Shown here: one piece after another, positions 13,501-20,529 of the stretch
Layout of the letters: each line of letters opens with the position of its first letter
How positions within the stretch are numbered: position 1 is the first letter of the stretch
Assembly: GCF_021654285.1 (NCBI RefSeq)
Contig: NZ_JAKFZS010000003.1
Location: forward strand, 124,001-188,000
Direction: 5' to 3'
DNA: 64,000 nt
DNA from: Pseudoalteromonas luteoviolacea
Lineage (GTDB): Bacteria; Pseudomonadota; Gammaproteobacteria; Enterobacterales; Alteromonadaceae
Translations under genes and position numbers: made by a program
Notes under the pieces: model-generated
What the model saw: only the letters and a program-made list of their open reading frames with translations
The model's database searches: none
What the model was told of the DNA's origin: nothing

Positions 13501-14567
13501 TCCTGTATTTTAGCCACACCATTTAGCATTTTGTCATTATCCAGAGTCAAAATTATCGGCTCGCTCAGCAAGGAGCCACCCGTTGCAAACAGTGTTGTTT
13601 CAGCCATGCCGTAGCATGGAGACAAACTCTCTTTACGTAATCCACACTGCTTAAATTTTTCGTAAAAACGCTTAAGAGTGCTGGCGCGAACAGGCTCAGC
13701 ACCATTTAGAGCTGATTGCCAATGGGACAAATCAAGCTCTGCCAATTCTTCTTCTTTGATAGTATCAACACACAAGTCGTAGGCAAAATTAGGCGCACTG
13801 GATGTCACCCCTTTAAACTCAGTCAGTAATTTGAGCCAACGTAGTGGTTTTTGTAAAAAGTAGGTAGGATTCATTAGGCACGCTGGCGCACCAATATAAA
13901 TTGGCTGCAATATGCCAAAAATTAATCCCATATCATGAAAGTGAGGCAACCAGCTAACAATGGCCGTTTGGCTACTGTGACCAAAGGCCACCTTCATCAT
14001 TTCTTCGTTATCGATAATATTATCGTGGGTGACCATAACCCCCTTGGGCACCCCAGTAGAGCCAGATGTATATTGTAAAAATGCTAAATCTTGGCCATTT
14101 ACTGAGATGGCTTGCCAATCACGCTTAACGTCACACGTTATGGTATCCGTTGTAAACAATGCCAAGTCATTGAGACTGGCTTCTGACTCAAACAATGGGC
14201 GTGCGATTTCATTCACTTTCTCCGAGGTCAACACACCTTTTGCGCCAGCGTCCTCAATAATGCTTCGTAACCGTGTAATATTTTGATTCTTTTTTGGCGG
14301 GTACACAGGGACAGCAATAATCCCTGCATATAGACACGCAAAAAACGCTTCGATAAACGCAAAGCCTGAGTTATATAGCAAAAGCGCGCGATCACCTTGT
14401 TCAAAATGCGCACTTAGGTGCTGTGCTATTTGTCTTGCCCGTTGATCTAGCTGCTGATAAGTCAATAATTGACTGGGAAGGTCGTCGGAGAAAAAGTATT
14501 GATACGCAGTGTCACCACCACGAGTATTCGCTAATGTAACTAACGCAGTCACTAAGTCTGTTTTCAT
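4548..14567 (-). CDS. Hybrid FAAL-PKS-aminotransferase-NRPS megasynthase, iturin/mycosubtilin-type loading subunit
   Basis: A 3339-aa protein from the ATG at 14567; the frame stays open to a TTG at 14645, but those 26 residues do not look like a ligase N-terminus. Approximate order: fatty acyl-AMP ligase (TSGSTGVPKG near 166; the FAAL signature RGKNYYPQDIE), ACP (GVDSMK), ketosynthase 720-1140 (active Cys879 in DTACSSSL, EAHGTGT, NIGHLESAAG), acyltransferase (GQGAQYPDMG, SHSVGEY, AFHS as in malonyl-specific ATs), ACP (GVDSLM), about 200 residues of linker, class III PLP aminotransferase 1850-2285, condensation (HHIVCDG), adenylation 2770-3240, carrier protein (GGNSVM) and an acidic tail. By analogy with MycA/ItuA it activates a fatty acid, extends it with malonate, transaminates the beta-keto group and condenses the beta-amino acyl chain with an amino acid. 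The A-domain pocket reads D-I-L-Q-L-G-M-I-W, a glycine-type code. No ketoreductase is present, as expected if the ketone is aminated. Confidence 0.95.
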   Translation of the reverse strand: MKTDLVTALVTLANTRGGDTAYQYFFSDDLPSQLLTYQQLDQRARQIAQHLSAHFEQGDRALLLYNSGFAFIEAFFACLYAGIIAVPVYPPKKNQNITRLRSIIEDAGAKGVLTSEKVNEIARPLFESEASLNDLALFTTDTITCDVKRDWQAISVNGQDLAFLQYTSGSTGVPKGVMVTHDNIIDNEEMMKVAFGHSSQTAIVSWLPHFHDMGLIFGILQPIYIGAPACLMNPTYFLQKPLRWLKLLTEFKGVTSSAPNFAYDLCVDTIKEEELAELDLSHWQSALNGAEPVRASTLKRFYEKFKQCGLRKESLSPCYGMAETTLFATGGSLLSEPIILTLDNDKMLNGVAKIQEHIIKNGNNAESSAYQAVSSGHTWCEHEVAIVSPSTLKRCKEGEVGEIWVKGASVAKGYWNKPEQTKAIFQATIAGEESGPYLRTGDLGFLQQHELFVTGRSKDVLIFRGKNYYPQDIELTVSESDSALESNGGAAFYVHADNEDKLVVVQQVKRTAIRKLDHKQVIEKIISAIVEQHGIAPYDVVLIKPGRLCKTSSGKVQRQENKAHYEQGRFEVLAAYKSGQPDKQAAPLAAKNTQPKSEQALYRSACQLLQTIIAIEVGVEHTELDVDASFLSLGVDSMKAVRISGELIELHGIELESTILYEYPSISELAQYLCQFDEVKAALTQSSKDNPHIESKSKQEQLRDESQNKATSSAEDQETDIAVIGMACRYPGANNLDELWQLLSTEQEAISTPSEHRQQLCAEVNAQRLGGYLDDIAEFDHTVFGISPSEAKHIDPQQRILLENTFHAIQSAGYMPAQLAGLKIGVYVGISQSDYFSLSQQVQKSTAYLGTGNALSIAANRLSYFYNFTGPSLAIDTACSSSLVALHHAVQAMRSGDIPQALVAGVNLILSDDVSQACDNAQMLAADGRCKTFSDSANGYVRSEGVGSILLKPLSQAIEDNDPIYGVIKGSAVNQDGRSNGITAPNGRAQQQVIQSALEHAGVTAQDIDYVEAHGTGTKLGDPIEVSALQQVYAQQRSNTLLVGSIKANIGHLESAAGLAGLIKTLLCFKHQQIPAQRYSETLNSHIPWEKYAIAIPTADTSWPSNEGTQGLAAVSSFGFGGTNAHVIMAPPPKEKIAQNQAVKQPSCCVLPLAAKSSLALSSWAKQFACQLENLGDKASADLIAQVSVSPALKGVKKAFYGIDKQALVQQLNDADMSMMPADQSVSPPKVVFLFTGQGAQYPDMGKALYQSDAVFKAAIDECESLLLAHYDERLTNVLYAEAHHEKLNHIRWTQVAIFAVEYAMAKRLNSLGIFPDLLISHSVGEYAAACIAGVMSLADALKLVSARATLMHELDAGGQMIAARCTLEQAQSVIAEYTHTAAISAYHGEAGVVFSGSMDAITHISQQLTTMEVRYKALNTGAAFHSPLMAPMLEAFAKVVGSVTLHKPTLEFVSSVTGKVEQDRVTDANYWCEQITQPVRFDACLHSLHELTSMCLIELGPKPVLSGLIQENLPRIEATYLSVLRDKGDDRERLGECIANLYELGFDIKWQDFYTSLSESNPQRLPLPQYPFDKHTHWMSAIEPSSTIASSTIQPQPVTDELHRAQAIEEFILSTLAKELGMDAVQIDPHLALLEMGVDSLMIMRAVRIFEKQFDLEFSVRQFYEELSTVANLVAYVAQHSDYLTPEINAVEENTPPQATSPRLKSFPINESDNNHLIERICSAQLQAAASVNSEAAQLSVSDVTAQQLAWLGQQPMGEVGDKSTLSTAAQARFADSKVTPSTSESTHQSVASVLPGFQAKQLQRQAGTEEMRQHSEALSTQYCQKTAASKRLVSQHRSHLADCRASAGFRLSSKEMLYPIFAKRCAGARIWDIDDNEYIDITMDFGVNLFGHKPSFINAAIAQQLECGIQLGLASPQACEAASLISELTGLARVSFCNSGTEAVMTALRLARNKTKRPRIVQFEGAYHGHFDGTLAAVAPGGERVEPMCSGVRHETVADNLVLKYGDFSALEQIKQHGHEIAAVLVEPVQSRHPELQPFEFLKQLRALTKRLGIALIFDEMITGFRAHSGGVQGLLDIQADMATYGKVVGGGLPIGVVAGSKEYLDGIDGGVWQYGDQSFPQADTTFFAGTFCKHPLSMASAVAVLKEIKRQGPELQIELARKTTYLKEQLNAFFQAHAIPIAINTFSSLFRFQFSQNLDVFFYELLNRGVFIWEGRNCFISAAHSNEDIEFVIRAVKDSALTLQQAGYFGDVAKQVHSVHTDSRVGQLTQGQSQLLALALRSSSGALAYHLQASIGLAGALDVDKLKRAVAHVVSSFPLLSCGVDVAELKHITRAAPELMCLSIAPEESLCEVEQRLSELRYQSFDFEQAGLCRFYLLTDNMHNHYLSVVAHHIVCDGISLQLVLAKIAQNYSSDEQAVCPSAPSFGEYAQALSNYTQTNIYGEDMQYWQAQLAGSEQLALPLKRDAKAQPNYQVQQLRYRVSTQAVQNLQSVAKAQGCGLFATLLACYVAWLHKLSEQTRIAVNVPVSDRQLLSPDVDADVLDAHLLGYCTNMLPLQLDVSATMKFGELVAQVQDRLLTGFEHQHLPYAHLCEQDWIMPSTVFNFDRVQRLPEFSGLQSNSVANNNCFGQFEVSCNILNIGEQWWFELDYQRDRYDDDMFARFAQSWLVMAANICADQAMHSDLFELQKDDDYNQMLSAQLANPSLGFECDSLIDMVSQQAFNTPQKIAVKDDITELSYQALEAQSNQLAHHLMAQGVGAGSLVAVALSRTSKLLVALLAVLKAGSAYLPIDVTYPQARIREVLSDAQADLLLCDAPCAEIKTMVDTGMVCVDIDLEASEIAAYQTALPKSAVASEQCAYVIYTSGSSGRPKGVEINHGALANFLLSMQEKPGISQQDHVLAITTMAFDIAALELFLPIISGATLVIASEAACSDPLAVSELIERQQISFMQATPTLWQLIIQAAPNSISGLTVLCGGEPLTANLAEKLLNQNVQLWNMYGPTETTIWSSVAHITDAHDITIGHGIANTGLFVMSEQANEQSEPLPIGVWGELWISGAGLANGYLNRAELTAQCFVTHTVNHQPLRLYKTGDKARCLPDGRFELQGRLDNQVKLHGHRIELAEVEYQLRKLLGHDDVRVLVKTAQSGTAHLCAFCLSCPQQGVQWEYSAIRQHLMMKLPSYMVPEFVSWLEQWPRTPNGKIDTKSLALPVLETGHVARHRAPDDQIEQTLLGYFIDLLPIEQMSTDSSFFDCGGNSVMAMQLISRINRHFAVRCTVADVFDFSSVVLLAQRIGVLMAEPDQAMHGATQVEVISDIVSGRDISAAFDDKSMTEMDL

Positions 14568-15484
14568 GCCATGCCCACAAAAAGAGTGATTAAGTGATCT
14601 CTGTGCTAGGATCTGGCCGCTCGACAGGCTTTGTGTTCTATGCAATGAAGGCTGTTACCGCAATCCTAGCTCTAACCACAAAATTGAAAAAAATTAATCA
14701 ATTTAAAATTTACAACGAACCAACAACCGCGTGACATATAGCTTATCACTGCTATGCATACGCTTGTAGACGCGCAAAAAAAGAAGGTTAATTAACTTCT
14801 AAACACTGCAAGTTAAGTTAATAGACTACACCTTTTACCACCACCCAAAAACCAATAAATTATTGATTAAAAAGGATTATAAATAAAAGAAAATGCTACT
14901 CATGCAGGCAAGACAACTAGACAACAATACCCATTACCTAAAAATCAGAATATTCTTTATTAATTCATTACTGCCATTAAGATGCTATCACACAAAATGA
15001 AAAAATAAATCAAAATTACCAAAAATTAACAAATGGATAGAATGCAACCTTTGGTAAAGTTTAAACTTTGTGGAACAGTGCTGCCCAAGCTAGCACTTTT
15101 TGCATGTTGTTCCAGAGATTATTATTAAACACATTACGTTATATCAAACAGCAGTCATTTTTAATTTTAAATCTCATCAATGATTAGCCTAGCAATGCTA
15201 CATGAAGGCTATTTGACATAAAGAGACACAACACAAAAGTTCATCTTCGTAATGAACAGATACCAGCGCTGTCAAATATTTATTACTTAAATCAGCCATT
15301 GCTATCTGTTTAATTAAACTATACTGAAGCTAGGATAGCCGCAGTCTGAAAGGGTAACTGCTTAATTTAACAGTGAGTACTTTAATGACCTTAACAGATT
15401 GCAACTCATCGTCATTAACGGATTAAACAATGTATAGCGACGTTTTTGCTGCCGAGATAGGCAAACGGCAGTAAAGGAATGAAA
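14568..15484. other. AT-rich intergenic region between divergent megasynthase and GGDEF-EAL genes
   Basis: About 0.9 kb without a convincing gene. It must hold the promoter of the megasynthase operon (minus strand) and of the GGDEF-EAL gene (plus strand). For the plus gene, TATACT at 15320-15325 follows the perfect palindrome GTTTAATTAAAC (15308-15319) and has TTGCTA 15 bases upstream, a weak candidate promoter. An AU-rich hairpin followed by seven T on the minus strand sits near 14775-14803. I see no clear regulator binding site. Confidence 0.5.
15449..15471 (+). promoter_or_regulatory. Hairpin abutting the ribosome binding site of the GGDEF-EAL gene
   Basis: CTGCCG (15449-15454) pairs with CGGCAG (15466-15471) around an 11-base loop, ending three bases before the AAGGA Shine-Dalgarno (15474-15478). 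It could influence translation initiation; no known riboswitch consensus is recognised. Confidence 0.35.
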
Positions 15485-17965
15485 ATGGATAAAGTATATT
15501 CAATCAACCTCAAGGTTTGGTTAACGCTCCTTTCCACGCTCTCAGCAGCTATATTTGCGTTGGTGCTTATCATTTTTAGTTTTGGCGTTAAAAAAGACTT
15601 TATTGTTGAGCAGACAATTTTCACTGCGACGCAATTTTCAATGAATATGGTATCAGCTGTGCAAGATGGTAGCCCTGATGCTGTTCGTGCAAAAATAAGC
15701 GCACCTACTTTTATCATCCCAGCGCCTGTTACGCTGGTAACAGATAAAGCGCTTAATATTTTATATAGCTCAGAGAAAAAGCATGTTGGTTTAAACGCTC
15801 AGGCCCTATTTCCACTTATCGACAAGGTGAAAGTCGCTCAAGAAAACACACCGCTGTCATCTCATTTTGATGAAGGCACCAACATTTTAGCGACCTCGCA
15901 AATAGTCTCTCTCACGAACACCCAAAATCATGATGCCAATTCATCCCTATTAGTCTATAGCCAATATGATCTCTCAGATACGTTTGCACAGCTATTACAA
16001 CACTACAATCACAATGCTTGGTTTATCATTTCGGCGATTGTATTTGTCTCACTGTTAGCATTACTGGTGACCTATTGCTTTATTCACCGCCCTATTTCAG
16101 CCTTAGTAAAATACAGTAATCAATTGGGGGATTTTAAATTTATCCGAGAGCACAGTATTGATGGACAAGGAGAACTAAAACTATTAGCAAACAATATTGC
16201 ACGCGCTTCATATGCGCTTGAACTCGGCTTTAAGCAGCAAAAATACGCAGAGCAAGCAGCCATTGAACAACATAGCATGCTAGAGGGCATTTTTTCTGCA
16301 CTGCCAGATATCTTTTTTATCATTGATAAACAGGGCAAAATTTTGGAGTGCCATTACAGTAATAATGAAAATCTACCCATGCCCGAAGTGCAATTTGTCG
16401 GTCAAAAACTGGTAGATATATTCCCTTCGCATGCGGCCAAACACTTTATCAAAGCCATATCAACCATTGAGCAAAGCGGTCAGCTAACGCAAATTGATTA
16501 CAAACTAGAAAGCACAAAAAACAGTAAACATTTTGAAGCGCGCTTAAATGCGATCCCCAATTCACATAAATTAGTTATTGCAGTCAGAGATATCACAGAT
16601 CAGAAGCGCCAAGAAGAAGTCATTCTCAAGCATGCTTTTTACGATACGCTCACCAACCTACCCAATCGCTTTTTAGCACTCGACCGCCTTCAACAAATGA
16701 TCCACGAAGCTAAACGTAACCACCAACTCATAGCGGTCGGGTTTATTGATTTAGATGATTTTAAAAAAGTAAACGACTCGATGGGCCATGAGGTGGGGGA
16801 CAAGGTGCTTATCCATTCAGCGAGCGTGTTAAAAAGTGCGTTGCGAAAACACGATACCGTTGCGCGCCTTGGCGGCGACGAATTTATATTATTACTTGGG
16901 GATATTCACACTCACCATGATATCACCGCAATCGCAACGAAGCTGGTACAACTATTTCGTTCCCCTTTCGAAATAGATGAGCGCGCATTCACTATCTCTT
17001 TAAGTCTTGGTATTGCAGTATTTCCTGACGATGCCGATTCTCCGAATGAGCTATTAAGAAAGGCTGATTCAGCCATGTATAGTGCAAAACAAATGGGCAG
17101 AAATACCTTTTCATTTTTCACAGAAAGTATGAGCCAAGATCTCAATCGTCGATTAAAATTAGAAGATCAAATGCGTGGCGCGCTAGAGAAAGGAGAGTTT
17201 TCAGTCTATTTTCAACCACAATATGATTTATCTAATGGCTTTGTCGTTGGCGCCGAAGCGCTACTACGCTGGCATAATGAAGAACTAGGCTGGATCTCTC
17301 CAGCAGAGTTTATTCCGCTTGCAGAGCAAACCGGTTACATCATCGAGCTTGGTGAATTTGTGCTAGAGCAAGCAATTCTGCAAATTGCGCATTTACAAAC
17401 AGTATACCCTCATCCATATCGTATTGCCGTCAATTTATCTCCACGACAATTCAAAGATCCTAACCTAGTCAATACCATTAGTACCCTGATCCACAGGCAT
17501 AAAATTGACACCCAGTATCTTGAGTTAGAGATCACTGAAGGCGTGCTGCTTACCGGTGATGCACTGGTTAAAGATGCCCTATTTGAGTTTCATCAGTTAG
17601 GCGTTATTGTCTCTATGGATGACTTTGGCACAGGGTACTCGTCTTTAAACTATTTGCGTTTATACCCATTTGACGTAGTGAAAATAGATCAGAGCTTTAT
17701 CTTTGACATGCACACCAGCGAGCAGGTGGAGCAACTCGTCAAAACCATCATCACCATGGCCCATAATTTAGGTATAAAAGTAATCGCCGAAGGCATAGAA
17801 ACCCAGCTACAATTAGATACTTTAGCCGCACTTGGTTGTGACTTAGGCCAAGGTTACTTTTTAGGTAAACCTATGTCAAAAATTGATTTTGAAGCGTGGT
17901 TAGCGCAATATGCACAACAACCTTTGAATATTGAGAATAAATCCTTGTCGATACAAGACTATTAA
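15485..17965 (+). CDS. Membrane-bound PAS-GGDEF-EAL cyclic-di-GMP turnover protein
   Basis: 826 aa from the ATG at 15485; an in-frame ATG at 15479 touches the AAGGA ribosome site, so the second ATG, six bases away, is preferred. An N-terminal membrane helix (about 10-33), an extracytoplasmic sensor segment of some 140 residues and a second helix (about 178-200) are followed by a PAS domain (about 260-370), a GGDEF domain with intact GGDEF at residues 463-467, and an EAL domain with EALLRW near 591, ELEITEG, DDFGTGYSS and AEGIET. Both catalytic signatures look complete, so it could make and degrade c-di-GMP; which activity dominates cannot be read from sequence. It is divergent from the megasynthase operon, with no evidence that it controls it. 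Confidence 0.93.
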   Translation: MDKVYSINLKVWLTLLSTLSAAIFALVLIIFSFGVKKDFIVEQTIFTATQFSMNMVSAVQDGSPDAVRAKISAPTFIIPAPVTLVTDKALNILYSSEKKHVGLNAQALFPLIDKVKVAQENTPLSSHFDEGTNILATSQIVSLTNTQNHDANSSLLVYSQYDLSDTFAQLLQHYNHNAWFIISAIVFVSLLALLVTYCFIHRPISALVKYSNQLGDFKFIREHSIDGQGELKLLANNIARASYALELGFKQQKYAEQAAIEQHSMLEGIFSALPDIFFIIDKQGKILECHYSNNENLPMPEVQFVGQKLVDIFPSHAAKHFIKAISTIEQSGQLTQIDYKLESTKNSKHFEARLNAIPNSHKLVIAVRDITDQKRQEEVILKHAFYDTLTNLPNRFLALDRLQQMIHEAKRNHQLIAVGFIDLDDFKKVNDSMGHEVGDKVLIHSASVLKSALRKHDTVARLGGDEFILLLGDIHTHHDITAIATKLVQLFRSPFEIDERAFTISLSLGIAVFPDDADSPNELLRKADSAMYSAKQMGRNTFSFFTESMSQDLNRRLKLEDQMRGALEKGEFSVYFQPQYDLSNGFVVGAEALLRWHNEELGWISPAEFIPLAEQTGYIIELGEFVLEQAILQIAHLQTVYPHPYRIAVNLSPRQFKDPNLVNTISTLIHRHKIDTQYLELEITEGVLLTGDALVKDALFEFHQLGVIVSMDDFGTGYSSLNYLRLYPFDVVKIDQSFIFDMHTSEQVEQLVKTIITMAHNLGIKVIAEGIETQLQLDTLAALGCDLGQGYFLGKPMSKIDFEAWLAQYAQQPLNIENKSLSIQDY

Positions 17966-18008
17966 ATTGAATATGTTAGTATTGAGAAGTAGTGTAAGGA
18001 TTTAGAAT

Positions 18009-18443
18009 ATGAATATAGAACTACTCGTTACAAAAGCTAAGCAAGTTTGCGACAATCGCGGTGCACGCTTCACACCTATCAGAGAGAAAGTATTTCGCTT
18101 GCTCGCGACAAAACAAGGTGGTGTTGGTGCATATGATTTGCTCGAAGAGTTAAAAATAACAGAAAGCAGCGCCAAACCTGCTACAGTGTATCGCGCATTA
18201 GACTTTTTGTCTGAGCTAGGTTTCATCCATAAAATCGAGAGCACAAACTCATTTATGTTGTGCCACCATTTTGACCATATCCACCCTGTCCAACTCCTGA
18301 TTTGTGATAGTTGTGGGCATGTTCAAGAGTTACATTCTGGTGCCATCTCTCATGAGTTAAATAATTTATCAGCTGAAAAAGGCTTTAAAGTAAAAGCACA
18401 GACAATCGAAGCCCATGGGCTATGTGAAAAGTGCCAAGAGTAG
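18009..18443 (+). CDS. zur: Zinc uptake regulator Zur (Fur family)
   Basis: 144 aa. The N-terminal winged helix carries ARFTPIREKVF and KPATVYRALDFL, typical of Fur-family repressors. The metal-binding half has CHHFDHIHPVQLLICDSCGH and a final CEKC pair, giving the two structural zinc cysteine pairs of Zur. The order and the C-terminal cysteines fit Zur better than Fur, which usually has a longer His-rich tail. It should repress zinc import genes when zinc is sufficient. AAGGA lies eight bases before the ATG. It follows the GGDEF-EAL gene by 43 bases and precedes cheX by 72 bases; co-transcription is possible but not shown. Confidence 0.88.
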   Translation: MNIELLVTKAKQVCDNRGARFTPIREKVFRLLATKQGGVGAYDLLEELKITESSAKPATVYRALDFLSELGFIHKIESTNSFMLCHHFDHIHPVQLLICDSCGHVQELHSGAISHELNNLSAEKGFKVKAQTIEAHGLCEKCQE

Positions 18444-18515
18444 TGCAGCTAACAAAAAAGCCACTACACTTAAAACTAATGTCTGTTATAACGAATAAAA
18501 CAAGGGACCTAAAAT

Positions 18516-18983
18516 ATGAATGTTGAGTTCATCAACCCTTTTTTATCTTCACTAATAAATGTATTAGCGACCATGGCGCAAACAGAGTTGACGCCTGGTA
18601 AGCCAAAGATAAAAAAAGATGAAGTCGCCCGTGGGGACGTATCTGGATTAATTGGTATGGTTGGCCCACAAACCAAAGGCTCTTTTTCAATTACATTTGA
18701 TGAAAGTCTTGCGCTTGCCATCATGGAAAGAATGCTTGGTGAACGACCGGAAAAAATCAATGAAGAAGTCACAGATATGGTTGGTGAAATAACCAACATG
18801 GTTACCGGTGGCGCTAAAAATTTACTCGGCGAAAAAGGTTATGACTTTGATATGGCAACACCGCTTGTCGTATCTGGACCTGGACATACGATTACGCATA
18901 AATGTGAAGGGGCAAAAATTATCATGCCATTCACCTCAGAAGATGGTAACGCAAATATAGAGGTCAGCTTCGACAAGCTATGA
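18516..18983 (+). CDS. cheX: Chemotaxis protein CheX (CheC/CheX family)
   Basis: 155 aa, the usual CheX length. The family builds dimeric CheY-P phosphatases whose active site is an ExxN motif; here [11 protein letters not shown] supplies Glu and Asn in the expected helix. The N-terminus ([16 protein letters not shown]) and the [11 protein letters not shown] segment are typical. It acts in the cytoplasm on phosphorylated response regulators. No other chemotaxis genes are nearby, as is common for solitary cheX in Alteromonadales and Vibrio. Its stop overlaps the next start (ATGA), so it is translationally coupled to yjbQ. Confidence 0.87.
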   Translation: MNVEFINPFLSSLINVLATMAQTELTPGKPKIKKDEVARGDVSGLIGMVGPQTKGSFSITFDESLALAIMERMLGERPEKINEEVTDMVGEITNMVTGGAKNLLGEKGYDFDMATPLVVSGPGHTITHKCEGAKIIMPFTSEDGNANIEVSFDKL

Positions 18984-19411
18984 GTTGGCACCAATCTGTG
19001 ATCACACTGAAGCCTCGAGCACGAGGCTTTCATCTTATTGATGATGAATTACTTACCCAAATTCCCCAACTGAGTTATTACAAAGTTGGGTTACTTCACT
19101 TATTTATTCAGCATACATCAGCTAGTCTTACCGTGAATGAAAATGCGGACCCAACTGTACGCATGGATATGGAAAGTCATTTCAATCATTTTGTCCCACA
19201 AAACCAACACTATTACCGTCATGACTATGAAGGTGATGATGATATGCCAGCCCATATAAAGTCCAGCACACTCGGGTGTGAAGTGACTATCCCTATTTAT
19301 CAAGGGCAGCTTAATTTAGGCACTTGGCAAGGGGTGTATTTAGGTGAGCACAGAGATCATGGCGGGCCGAGACGCGTTGTTGCAACGCTACAAGGTCAAT
19401 TGCTAGAGTGA
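18980..19411 (+). CDS. yjbQ: YjbQ family protein (UPF0047, secondary thiamine-phosphate synthase-like)
   Basis: 143 aa, full family length. Recognisable YjbQ features are [21 protein letters not shown] near residue 40, the [13 protein letters not shown] segment and the C-terminal [16 protein letters not shown] block, whose His and acidic residues form the conserved metal or phosphate site. E. coli YjbQ has weak thiamine phosphate synthase activity in vitro, but its cellular role is unsettled. The start overlaps the cheX stop by four bases. Confidence 0.85.
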   Translation: MSWHQSVITLKPRARGFHLIDDELLTQIPQLSYYKVGLLHLFIQHTSASLTVNENADPTVRMDMESHFNHFVPQNQHYYRHDYEGDDDMPAHIKSSTLGCEVTIPIYQGQLNLGTWQGVYLGEHRDHGGPRRVVATLQGQLLE

Positions 19412-19418
19412 GCTCTGC

Positions 19419-20501
19419 TCACTCATCACAGTATTCATAGCTCACACGGGGTGTAACGTTACAAAGCAGCTCGTATGGGATTGTATCCGCACATACGGCA
19501 ACCTCTTCAACGGGGAGTGTTGGCCCCCACATTTCTACTTCGTCACCCACTGCTATCTGCGCTTCATTACTGCCGATATCGACACTTATCATGTCCATAG
19601 ATACGCTGCCAACGATGCCATAACGTTGACCTTTTATCACCACTGGTGTTCCTTGCTTTGCGTGACGAGGATAACCATCACCATAACCCATAGCAACAAC
19701 CGCAAGCGTTGTCGATTGCGCACACTGCCAGCGTCCACCATAACCAACACGATCACCCTGAACAACCTGCTTTATCGCAATGACACGGGTTTTCAGACGC
19801 ATGACGGGTTTTAACTCATGATCTGTACCTGTTTTATCTAGCATGGGTGAAACGCCATATAGCATGAGTCCAGATCTCACCCAATCAAAATGCGCATCAG
19901 GCCAACCAATCACCCCAGCAGAATTTGCTAAACATAGCGCTTCGTTCGTCCCAGATACAATTGAGGAAAACAAATTTATCTGCGTTTGAGTAAAGTCATT
20001 GCCCACATCATCCGCACACGGAAAATGCGTCATTAAATTAACCGCTGGTTTGACATTATCGCACTGCTTTAAACGTCGATAAAAATTGTCAAATTGCTCA
20101 GGCTCCACACCCAAGCGGTGCATGCCAGTATCAATTTTCAACCAAACTGACAATGGCATATCCAGATCACTTTGCTCAATCGCTGCTAGCTGGCTCTCAT
20201 CGTGCACAACTGTCTCAAAGTTATTGGCAAGGAGAATGGGTAAGTCACTCGGATCGAAAAAACCTTCAAGTAAAATAATCGGCTTGGTTAAGCCCCCAGC
20301 ACGCAGTGCCAATGCTTCATCGATCCGCGCCACGGCGAAAGCGTCAGCATCAGACAAGCACTGAGCAATTTTAACTAAACCATGTCCATAGGCATTGGCC
20401 TTTAGCACCGCCATCACTTTTGAATGGGGCGCGATTTCTTTTACGCGCGCCAAATTATAACGCAGTGCAGGTATATTTATTTCAGCTGTGGCTAAACGCA
20501 T
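19419..20501 (-). CDS. alr: Alanine racemase
   Basis: 360 aa, normal length. The PLP-binding lysine lies in AVLKANAYGHGL near residue 33 and the second catalytic base, a tyrosine, in the VGYGGRWQ segment near 250. It interconverts L- and D-alanine for peptidoglycan in the cytoplasm. It follows dnaB by 28 bases on the same strand, the dnaB-alr order common in Vibrio and Alteromonadales, and faces yjbQ with only 7 bases between. Confidence 0.96.
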   Translation of the reverse strand: MRLATAEINIPALRYNLARVKEIAPHSKVMAVLKANAYGHGLVKIAQCLSDADAFAVARIDEALALRAGGLTKPIILLEGFFDPSDLPILLANNFETVVHDESQLAAIEQSDLDMPLSVWLKIDTGMHRLGVEPEQFDNFYRRLKQCDNVKPAVNLMTHFPCADDVGNDFTQTQINLFSSIVSGTNEALCLANSAGVIGWPDAHFDWVRSGLMLYGVSPMLDKTGTDHELKPVMRLKTRVIAIKQVVQGDRVGYGGRWQCAQSTTLAVVAMGYGDGYPRHAKQGTPVVIKGQRYGIVGSVSMDMISVDIGSNEAQIAVGDEVEMWGPTLPVEEVAVCADTIPYELLCNVTPRVSYEYCDE

Positions 20502-20529
20502 TGCCAGTAACCCTTATTTACTTCTGGGC

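Noticed and set aside
14775..14803. Minus-strand hairpin with seven T upstream of the megasynthase, possible attenuator
   Set aside because: The stem is AU-rich and short, with a bulge; not strong enough to call in an AT-rich region.
15415..15717. 100-aa minus-strand ORF over the start of the GGDEF-EAL gene
   Set aside because: Shadow of the real plus-strand gene; no ribosome site or domain.
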